Of a stretch of 64,000 nt of DNA, positions 44,926-51,896 are shown piece by piece. The DNA comes from CBDEGU01 sp965238045. Its GTDB lineage: Bacteria; Acidobacteriota; Terriglobia; Bryobacterales; UBA6623. How positions within the stretch are numbered: the first letter of the stretch is position 1; each line of letters begins with the position of its first letter. The DNA is taken from contig CBDEGU010000011.1 of NCBI GenBank assembly GCA_965238045.1, positions 124,001 through 188,000 of the forward strand. The letters are read 5' to 3'. Both the position numbers and the translations under genes were made by a program. Under the pieces are notes generated by a model. The model did not search any database and had not been told where the DNA came from. It worked only from the letters and a program-made list of their open reading frames with translations.

Positions 44926-47471
44926 TGGCCGCGCCCAAGCTCTTCTTCCGCTTGATGATCCGGCCGCTGGGCCGGGATCTGGTTCGGACCTTGCTCACGA
45001 TGAGCGCCGTGAGCCTCGGCGTAGCGGTGGTGGTCGCCATTCATCTCGCCGGACTCGCCTCGACCGGTTCGTTTCGCTCTTCGCTCGAATCGCTGACCGG
45101 GGACGCCGGCCTGGAAATCAGCACCATCGGCGGCCTGGACGAACGATTGCTCGGGCGTCTGGTTCGGCTTCCTTACCCGCTTCGTTTCTCCCCTCGCGTC
45201 GAGGGTTTTGGCGTTCTGCTCCCGGCTGAGCGCAGCGTTCCGGTTTTCGGCTTCGACCTGATCGGAGATCGCTCCGTCGGCGCCGGAGCGGGCGAGGCGG
45301 ATTTGGGCATCGATGCGTTCGCCATCGATTCGTTCCCGCGCGGCAATGCGGTGTGGGCCGGCCCCGCTGTCGCCAGCCGCGCGGGCGAGACGATTCGACT
45401 GCGCGTCAATGACCAGACCCGAGCCTACGTCGTACGAGGGATTCTCGATACCTCCGGGTTCGGAGGCGCCTCGCGAGACAACATCGTCGTCATGGATATC
45501 GCTCTGGCGCAGCGCGTGCTTTCCAAGAGAGGCCGTCTGGACAAGATCGAGGTATTCCTATCGGATGAGGAAAACCAGCGGGACTGGGAGGCGATCCTTC
45601 GCAAGGCGCTGCCCGCCGGTGTGACGCTGCGCCCGCAAGGGTCCGCCACCAGCGAGAACCGCAGAATGCTGCGCGCCTTCCAGTGGAACCTTCGCGTGCT
45701 GAGCTATGTCTCGCTGGTCGTGGGCGCTTTCTTGATCTACAACACGATCTCGATTTCGGTCGTCCGGCGGCGGGCCGAGATCGGCGTCCTGCGGGCACTG
45801 GGCGCTTCCCGGCGGGCGGTGAGTTTCGCGTTCCTCGCCGAGGCCGGCTTCTTTGGCCTCGCCGGAGCGGGAGCCGGCTTGCTGCTGGGACGCGGGATGG
45901 CCGGGGGCGCGGTCGAAATGATGGCGTCCACCGTCAGCGCTCTCTATGTCAGCAGCACGCCGGGGAAGATCGAGATGACGGCGGCGACGGTTCTGGTGGC
46001 CGTGGTTTCTGGGGTTGGCGTTTCGCTGCTCTCGGCGCTGGCCCCGGCCCGGGAGGCCGCGCGGATTCCTCCCTCCGAGGCCATGGCCCGCGGACGCCGC
46101 CCGTATCTGGCGCGCTTGCGAGTCCGGCGCGATCTGTTGCTGGGCGGTCTGCTATTCGTCGCTGCTTGGCTGGCCGCTCTGCCCGACCCCGTCGGAGGGA
46201 TGCCCTTGTTTGGGTATCTTTCGGCTCTGCTGCTGATCGCCTCGTTCGCCTTTGCGACACCCGCCTTCCTGCTGGGGATGACGGCCGCGGCTGCTGGCCT
46301 GACACGGCGACTCTTTGGCGTAGAGGGCTTGCTTGCCCCGCGCGGTTTGATCGCGTCGCTCGACCGCACCGCCGTGCTCGTGGCTGCTCTGGCGACCGCG
46401 GTCGCCATGCTGGTAAGCGTCGCGCTCTTGGTCGGCAGTTACCGTGAAACCCTGATCGTCTGGCTGCAAGACCGCCTGCGGGCGGATTTCTATCTCAGGC
46501 CGCAAGGCCCCGGCGGGGCCGGCCGCTACCCGACGATGGACGCCGAGATCGCCGGCCGCATCGCCGCATTGCCTCAAGTACTCGCCGTCGACCGCTTCCG
46601 GGCCTATCCCATCAGCTACAACGGACTGCCCGCCACGCTCGGTTCCGGACAAAGCGAGGTCGCCGCGCGATGGGGCAATATCCGCTTCCTCAGCGGCGAC
46701 CCCGGCTTGGTGCTCCGCGAACTCCCCCGTGCCGATAACGTGATTATCAGCGAGCCCTTCGCCAATAAACACAAGCTCTCGCCAGGCGATACCCTGCGGC
46801 TTCCCCTCGGGCGGCGGAAAGTTTCCTTTCGCATCCTGGGCGTCTACTACGACTACAGCAATGAGAAAGGCTATGTGATCGCCGACCGCGCCGTTCTGCG
46901 AAAATATCTGCCCGACCCCTCGCTGAGCAGCATCGCGGTGTACCTGCGGGAAGGCGCCAGCGCCGGCGCGGCGCGCAACGGCATCGGCCGCGTGGTCGCC
47001 GGACGAGATGTCACGGTTGCGTTCAACAGCGAGCTGCGCCAGGGGGCCCTGAAGATTTTCGACCGGACCTTCGGGATCACCTACGCGCTGCAAGCGGTGG
47101 CGATGGTGGTGGCGATTCTGGGCATGGCCGGAGCGTTGCTGGCGATGGTCCTCGACCGCCGCCGCGAGATGGGCGTGCTGCGATTTCTCGGCGCCTCGGC
47201 CGGGCAGATACGCCGCTTGATCCTGTTCGAGTCCGGCCTGCTCGGAATGCTCTCTAGCCTGCTCGGCCTTGTTCTGGGCACGCTGCTGTCGCTGATCTTG
47301 ATCTTTGTGATCAATAAGCAATCGTTTGGCTGGACCATCCAGTTTCATGTGCCCATGGCGCAACTACTGGGTGCGCTGAGTCTGATCTGCCTGGCGGCGA
47401 TCCTCTCGGGGATCTATCCGGCGCATCGGGCGACTCGGTTCCAGCCCATGGAAGGGGTGCACGAGGAATGA
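44925..47471 (+). CDS. FtsX/MacB-type ABC permease, double-domain
   Basis: The protein has 848 residues. The ATG at 44925 overlaps the ATPase stop. Layout: one N-terminal membrane helix (LTMSAVSLGVAVVVAIHLAG), a ~200-residue periplasmic domain, three helices of the first FtsX domain (VVGAFLIYNTISISVVRRRA), extra helices in the middle, a second periplasmic domain (~500-700), and a second FtsX domain (AMVVAILGMAGALLAMVLDR) ending FQPMEGVHEE. This is the AttF/AttG fused form with ten or so helices, as in LolCE-like lipid/lipoprotein extractors. It overlaps the next gene by ATGA. Confidence 0.92.
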   Translation: MAAPKLFFRLMIRPLGRDLVRTLLTMSAVSLGVAVVVAIHLAGLASTGSFRSSLESLTGDAGLEISTIGGLDERLLGRLVRLPYPLRFSPRVEGFGVLLPAERSVPVFGFDLIGDRSVGAGAGEADLGIDAFAIDSFPRGNAVWAGPAVASRAGETIRLRVNDQTRAYVVRGILDTSGFGGASRDNIVVMDIALAQRVLSKRGRLDKIEVFLSDEENQRDWEAILRKALPAGVTLRPQGSATSENRRMLRAFQWNLRVLSYVSLVVGAFLIYNTISISVVRRRAEIGVLRALGASRRAVSFAFLAEAGFFGLAGAGAGLLLGRGMAGGAVEMMASTVSALYVSSTPGKIEMTAATVLVAVVSGVGVSLLSALAPAREAARIPPSEAMARGRRPYLARLRVRRDLLLGGLLFVAAWLAALPDPVGGMPLFGYLSALLLIASFAFATPAFLLGMTAAAAGLTRRLFGVEGLLAPRGLIASLDRTAVLVAALATAVAMLVSVALLVGSYRETLIVWLQDRLRADFYLRPQGPGGAGRYPTMDAEIAGRIAALPQVLAVDRFRAYPISYNGLPATLGSGQSEVAARWGNIRFLSGDPGLVLRELPRADNVIISEPFANKHKLSPGDTLRLPLGRRKVSFRILGVYYDYSNEKGYVIADRAVLRKYLPDPSLSSIAVYLREGASAGAARNGIGRVVAGRDVTVAFNSELRQGALKIFDRTFGITYALQAVAMVVAILGMAGALLAMVLDRRREMGVLRFLGASAGQIRRLILFESGLLGMLSSLLGLVLGTLLSLILIFVINKQSFGWTIQFHVPMAQLLGALSLICLAAILSGIYPAHRATRFQPMEGVHEE

Positions 47472-48565
47472 CGCGCCGGGCATGGATGCTTCTGCTAACG
47501 GCGAGCTCTCTGAGCGGCTTCGATGCGGCCCGGCCCGGCTACGAATATGTCTTCCCCCGCGATCATTTCAGCCATCCCAATTTTCAGACCGAGTGGTGGT
47601 ACTACAGCGGGAATTTGAAGACCGCCCGGGGCCGCCGGTTTGGATTTCAGCTCACCTTTTTCCGGTTTGGCGTGGAGACACCGGCTGAGCTGGAATCGGC
47701 CTGGAGCGCCGATCAAATCTACTTGGCGCACTTGACGCTGAGCGACATCGAGGCGGGCGAGTTCTTCAAGACCGAGCGTCTCAACCGGGCCGGGCCGGGG
47801 TTGGCCGGCGCCGACCTTTCCCAAGCCAGGGTGTGGAATGGCAACTGGGAAGTCGAATGGCTCGAACCGGCCGATCCCCTGGGAACACAAAGATTGCGGG
47901 CTGTAAGCGGCGAGTTCGGTCTGGAATTCGAGCTGACGCCCTTGAAGGCGGCGGTCGTTCACGGCCAAAACGGCGTCAGCCGAAAAGCCGCGGGGGAAGG
48001 CAAGGCCTCTCACTATGTCTCGTTCACGCGGCTTGCGGTCGAGGGCGCCATCACCCGGCGCGGCCAGACATTCCAAGTCGCCGGCTTGGCTTGGATGGAC
48101 CATGAATTCTCCACCGATTCGATGGCGGAAGGCCAGCTCGGATGGGACTGGATGAGCATCCAGCTCTCGAACAACACCGAGCTCATGCTCTATCGCATGC
48201 GGCGTTCCGGCGGCGTGGCCGATCCCCACTCGTCGGGCACTTTTGTGGACCAGCACGGCCGTGCGCTCTATCTGCCATGGCGCGACATTGAGATGCGGCC
48301 CGCTCAAGCGTGGACCAGTCCTCGAACCGGGGCACGCTACCCGCTGGAGTGGAAGATCTCGATCCCCCGGCTGCGACTCTCCCTCGAATCCCGAACGCCC
48401 CTGCCCAATCAAGAAGTCGTCAGCGAGCGGAGCAAGGGCGCCAACTATTGGGAAGGCGCCGCGGATTTTTCCGGCGCCATGGGCGGCCAGCCGGTCCATG
48501 GCATGGGGTATATCGAGATGACCGGGTACGACAAGCCGTTGAGGATGACCTTCCAGCCTCGTTAG
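47468..48565 (+). CDS. AttH/CrtC-like lipocalin-fold protein
   Basis: This is a 365-residue protein with the hallmark start of the AttH/CrtC family (YEYVFPRDHFSHPNFQTEWW, YYSGNL). The middle block VAGLAWMDHEFSTDSM and QLGWDWMSIQLSNNTELMLY form the two-lipocalin fold. An N-terminal hydrophobic stretch (MLLLTASSLSGFDA) is a weak signal peptide. AttH partners in AttEFGH transporters; the true CrtC enzymes hydrate carotenoids. The context, an ATPase and permease with ATGA overlap, favours the AttH role of binding a lipid or hydrophobic ligand in the envelope. Confidence 0.88.
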   Translation: MTRRAWMLLLTASSLSGFDAARPGYEYVFPRDHFSHPNFQTEWWYYSGNLKTARGRRFGFQLTFFRFGVETPAELESAWSADQIYLAHLTLSDIEAGEFFKTERLNRAGPGLAGADLSQARVWNGNWEVEWLEPADPLGTQRLRAVSGEFGLEFELTPLKAAVVHGQNGVSRKAAGEGKASHYVSFTRLAVEGAITRRGQTFQVAGLAWMDHEFSTDSMAEGQLGWDWMSIQLSNNTELMLYRMRRSGGVADPHSSGTFVDQHGRALYLPWRDIEMRPAQAWTSPRTGARYPLEWKISIPRLRLSLESRTPLPNQEVVSERSKGANYWEGAADFSGAMGGQPVHGMGYIEMTGYDKPLRMTFQPR

Positions 48566-48594
48566 CCCGTGGCGGGAGCCGGGCGGCCCGGGCT
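48564..48594. repeat. REP-like sequence, family A, palindromic
   Basis: AGCCCGTGGCGGGAGCCGGG is followed by CGGCCCGGGCT, with complementary ends AGCCCG and CGGGCT. It begins at the stop codon of the AttH-like gene. Confidence 0.6.
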
Positions 48595-48611
48595 GCTAGC
48601 CTCACAAATCC

Positions 48612-48638
48612 TCTAGGATCATCCGCCGCGGCCGATAA
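48612..48638 (+). promoter_or_regulatory. sigma-28 (FliA)-like promoter of the flagellin gene
   Basis: GCCGATAA (48631-48638) is the exact sigma-28 -10 consensus. TCTAGGAT (48612-48619) lies at the canonical 11-base spacing and matches four of the eight -35 consensus bases (TAAAGTTT). The flagellin ATG is 92 bases downstream. The ribosome site is AAGGAAGGGG (48715-48724). Confidence 0.7.
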
Positions 48639-48729
48639 GCACCCAGAACGAACTACAACAGACGTGGCAGCGCCACGCCGGCCAGGAAGGGACTCCTGGC
48701 GCATCCTAACTTACCAAGGAAGGGGAATC

Positions 48730-51132
48730 ATGGCTGGATTTTCTATTGTTACGAACATCGCTTCACTGATCGCTCAGGACAACCTCAGTAAGACAAATTC
48801 TTTGCAGCAAACAACGATTCGAAGACTGACCTCGGGTCTGCGGATTAACTCCTCGGCCGACGATGCCGCCGGATTGGCGATTGCAAACCGCTTCCGGTCC
48901 GATATCGCGGTACTGCGCCAAGGGATTAGGAACGGCGCGGATGGTCTCAGTACGCTCCAAACAATCGACGGTGGTTTGAACAACATCTCACTGCTGATCG
49001 ATCGTGCGCGAACGCTGGCCACGCAGTCGGCGTCGGGAACCTTTACCGGTGACCGGTCAACGCTGAACACCGAATTTCAGTCGGTCATCGGCGAGATCGA
49101 CCGCCAGGCACAGGCCGTGGGTCTGGATCCGGGCGGAACTTTTAACGATTTGTTGTCGGTGTTTATTGGAGGTGGCCGTTCCAACGGCGGTATCTCCGAG
49201 ATCACCAACGGGTCGGTGCAAATCGATCTGTCGAATTCGTCGGTCAACAGCAACCGCTTGGGGCTCAAGGGCGTGCAAGCGCTCGGCGGCACCGAAGGCA
49301 CGACCGACATCGGCACCACATCCTCTACCAGCGTCGTGAACATTCTCGCTCACGCAACCAACAAGGCTTCGCTCACCACCAGCGGGTTCACCGAGTTCAA
49401 CTTCGCCGGCCCGGGCTTCGCCGACGACGAGGCTGCGAGACTTTCGGTTAACCTGTCCGGGGTCGTCGACACAGCGACGCTCGCCACGGCAATCAACTCC
49501 GCCATTGACGGATTTACGGCGGTGTCGGCCGCGGGTCAGGCCTTCAAGAACGCCGGGATCCGGGCGACCATCAACACCGACAGCACCGGGAAACAGCAGT
49601 TGGCCTTCAGCTCAAGCACCACGGCATTCCAGGTGCAGGCTGGCGACTTGATTGCCAACGCGCTGCTGGGCAACTATGGTACCGGTGAGATCGGCGCCTC
49701 GCTTTCCGTGGAGGTTGTATCGGGAACCGCCGCTGGTGACGCCACAGCAGCCGCGACCCTATCCGTCGTGGTACAAGGCGGAGGCCTGGTTGGGAATGAG
49801 ACGGTCAGCATAACCGTCGCCAACGCCGATACGCAGGCCGAGATCTTCAGCGCCCTGGAGACAGCGTTCGCGGCCAATACGACATTGGTTGCGGGCGGAT
49901 TCAGCCTGGCAACCGACACCACGGCCGACACGGTCACGTTCAGCAATAACCTCGGAGAGAAATTCCGCGTCTTCGTCGCCGGCGATACCGAGAACCTGCT
50001 TGGTTTCGGGATCGGCGAGCTCGGGGGCGGGGGCGGCACCGACGCTATCTACAGCACCATTACCGACGGAGGCGCCCTGGCGGTCGGCAACGACGGCAGC
50101 GCCGTCTTCTCGGTCTTGGTCGATGGATCCGGTTCGGCCGAAACCTTCACCGTGACCGTCACCACGGCCAATAACACTGACGCCGCTGATATCGTCGAAC
50201 AAATCAACGCCCAGATTGCCGCCAATGCGGTGCTGTCCGGCGCCGGCCTGATCGCCAGTGAAGCCGCCGGGGTTCTGACGATTGCGTCAGCCGCGGGAAC
50301 GAACTTCCTGCTCTCGGTCGATGACGATGACGCTAACGCCATCACCGGCTTCACCGATGTCGGCGCGGCGGTCTCCACCAATGGAACTTTGTCCGAAGTG
50401 GCCGGGCTGGTGGAATCCACCATCAACTCGGGAGGCGCCAGCGCGACCACGTCAAGTTCCGCCGATCCCATTTCGTTTACGGAACTTTTCTTTGGCGACG
50501 ATGAACAAAACATCGTCATCAACGCCAAGGATAACAGCGGCGCCGTGCATACGCTGAGCGTGACTCTCAGCTACAGCAACGCACAAACGCTCGACGAGGC
50601 CATTGACGCCATCAACGACCAGTTGCAGGCTTCCAATAACTCCACTCTGCAGCAGATCGTCGCCGTCAAGGAGCGTGTGGACGGCACCGACGACGGCATC
50701 CGTTTCCTCAGCGCCTTGACCAACGGCTTTAGCGTCGGTGTCGGCGACCTGGCGAACGACCACGGCATCGACAACACCGACTCGAATGCTCTGTTGTTTG
50801 AGTCGGGTCAGCTTGCCGGAGGCGCCATCGCGGATATCTCCTCCAAGGAGAACGCCGAAAGCGCCGTCGCGCTGCTCTCCGCGGCCGTGTCGATACTGGC
50901 GCTTGTCCAAGGCGATGTCGGTAAGGGCCAAAACCAGTTGCTGTTCGCCATCGGCCTCGCTAGTACGCAGATTACCAATCTGGCCGCCGCCGAAAGCCGC
51001 ATTCGTGACGCGGATCTGGCGGCCGAAGCAGCGAATCTGACGCGAGCTTCGATCGCGCAACAGGCGGGCGTCGCGGCCCTGGCGCAGGCCAATTCCGCGC
51101 CGCAGGCCGTCCTGGCGCTACTGAGAGGATAG
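48730..51132 (+). CDS. fliC: flagellin with a very large variable domain
   Basis: The protein has 800 residues. I take ATG 48730, since the long upstream in-frame extension overlaps the previous gene and has no family sequence. Conserved N-terminal D0/D1 (IVTNIASLIAQDNLSKTNSL, TSGLRINSSADDAAGLAIAN, NGADGLSTLQTIDGGLNNIS) and C-terminal D1/D0 (TNLAAAESRIRDADLAAEAA, IAQQAGVAALAQANSAPQAV, LALLRG) pair as in all flagellins. About 550 residues of Ala/Thr/Val-rich beta-type sequence lie between, against ~280 in a 500-residue flagellin; this part would form the outer filament surface. It contains repeated blocks of the type AGVLTIASAAGTNFLLSVDD. No other flagellar gene is in the window. Cys is absent, as expected. 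Confidence 0.93.
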   Translation: MAGFSIVTNIASLIAQDNLSKTNSLQQTTIRRLTSGLRINSSADDAAGLAIANRFRSDIAVLRQGIRNGADGLSTLQTIDGGLNNISLLIDRARTLATQSASGTFTGDRSTLNTEFQSVIGEIDRQAQAVGLDPGGTFNDLLSVFIGGGRSNGGISEITNGSVQIDLSNSSVNSNRLGLKGVQALGGTEGTTDIGTTSSTSVVNILAHATNKASLTTSGFTEFNFAGPGFADDEAARLSVNLSGVVDTATLATAINSAIDGFTAVSAAGQAFKNAGIRATINTDSTGKQQLAFSSSTTAFQVQAGDLIANALLGNYGTGEIGASLSVEVVSGTAAGDATAAATLSVVVQGGGLVGNETVSITVANADTQAEIFSALETAFAANTTLVAGGFSLATDTTADTVTFSNNLGEKFRVFVAGDTENLLGFGIGELGGGGGTDAIYSTITDGGALAVGNDGSAVFSVLVDGSGSAETFTVTVTTANNTDAADIVEQINAQIAANAVLSGAGLIASEAAGVLTIASAAGTNFLLSVDDDDANAITGFTDVGAAVSTNGTLSEVAGLVESTINSGGASATTSSSADPISFTELFFGDDEQNIVINAKDNSGAVHTLSVTLSYSNAQTLDEAIDAINDQLQASNNSTLQQIVAVKERVDGTDDGIRFLSALTNGFSVGVGDLANDHGIDNTDSNALLFESGQLAGGAIADISSKENAESAVALLSAAVSILALVQGDVGKGQNQLLFAIGLASTQITNLAAAESRIRDADLAAEAANLTRASIAQQAGVAALAQANSAPQAVLALLRG

Positions 51133-51162
51133 GGACGGTTTCTTTCTGATCCTTGAAAACCG

Positions 51163-51194
51163 CCCGCCCGGCTGCAGCCGGGCGGGTTTTTTTT
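51163..51194 (+). terminator. strong Rho-independent terminator after flagellin
   Basis: CCCGCCCGGCTG and CAGCCGGGCGGG form a perfect 12-bp palindrome (51163-51186), followed by T8 (51187-51194). It begins 30 bases after the flagellin stop. Confidence 0.93.
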
Positions 51195-51254
51195 GTCCAG
51201 CCTCCAGCCCCAGATGCCGGCCGCCGGGCGAGCTCGCCCGAGGCAGAATCGCTC

Positions 51255-51267
51255 TATAATGTCGCTA
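51255..51267 (+). promoter_or_regulatory. possible -10 box with leaderless start
   Basis: TATAAT at 51255-51260 is a perfect -10 hexamer. The ATG of the next gene begins seven bases on, where transcription should start. No ribosome site is present and no good -35 is seen. Confidence 0.45.
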
Positions 51268-51815
51268 TGACGAAAAGTATTCGGCTTGCCGCCGCGTTAC
51301 TATGGTTCTCGATGACCGCGTTTGCCGCCGACAGCGTTCATGATTTTACGCTCAACTCGATCGACGGCGAGCCCGCGCCGCTGGCCGGCTACAAAGGCAA
51401 GGTTCTGCTGATAGTCAACGTCGCCAGTCGCTGCGGATTTACTCCGCAATACAAGGGCCTCGAAACCCTTTATCGTAAGTACAAGGGCCAGGGTTTGGTC
51501 GTCATGGGCTTTCCGGCCAACAATTTCGGCCGGCAGGAGCCGGGGACCGATAAGGAGATCAAGGCGTTCTGCTCCCGCAATTTCGACGTCAGTTTCCCGA
51601 TGTTCAGCAAGATCTCGGTCAAGGGCGCCGGCACACATCCTCTCTACCAGTTCATCACCGATACCCAGGCAAATCCGAAAACCGGCGGCGAGATCCCGTG
51701 GAACTTTACCAAGTTTCTCGTCAATCCAGAGGGCGAAATCGTCGCCCGATTCGCGCCCGATGTGACGCCCGAGTCCGCTCAAATGACCTCGGCGATCGAA
51801 GCGCTCCTGAAATAG
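51267..51815 (+). CDS. glutathione peroxidase-family thiol peroxidase, exported
   Basis: The protein has 182 residues. A signal peptide (IRLAAALLWFSMTAFA) sends it to the periplasm. The peroxidatic residue is Cys56 in NVASRCGFTPQY (Cys in place of Sec). The Gln and Trp of the tetrad are in FPANNFGRQEPG and IPWNFTKFLV. Such Cys enzymes usually take electrons from thioredoxin-like proteins and reduce hydroperoxides, including lipid peroxides. I start at ATG 51267; an upstream in-frame start at 51153 lies inside the terminator region and breaks the signal peptide. Confidence 0.92.
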   Translation: MTKSIRLAAALLWFSMTAFAADSVHDFTLNSIDGEPAPLAGYKGKVLLIVNVASRCGFTPQYKGLETLYRKYKGQGLVVMGFPANNFGRQEPGTDKEIKAFCSRNFDVSFPMFSKISVKGAGTHPLYQFITDTQANPKTGGEIPWNFTKFLVNPEGEIVARFAPDVTPESAQMTSAIEALLK

Positions 51816-51857
51816 CGGCCCGGCCCGCGGCGGTTCAGCGCTCGCAACGCTCCCGGC

Positions 51858-51877
51858 CCGGCTCCCGCCACGGGCTG
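51858..51877. repeat. REP-like sequence, family A, inverted
   Basis: CCGGCTCCCGCCACGGGCTG is the reverse complement of the family A core. It lies between the peroxidase stop and the FAAL start. Confidence 0.6.
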
Positions 51878-51896
51878 CCAGGCCCACGAAAATGAA

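Noticed and set aside
46152..47363. 403-codon ORF opposite the FtsX permease
   Set aside because: His/Gln/Arg-rich antisense shadow with no ribosome site or domain.
48310..48729. 140-codon N-terminal extension of flagellin
   Set aside because: It overlaps the AttH-like gene in another frame; the conserved flagellin N-terminus begins at 48730 with its own ribosome site.
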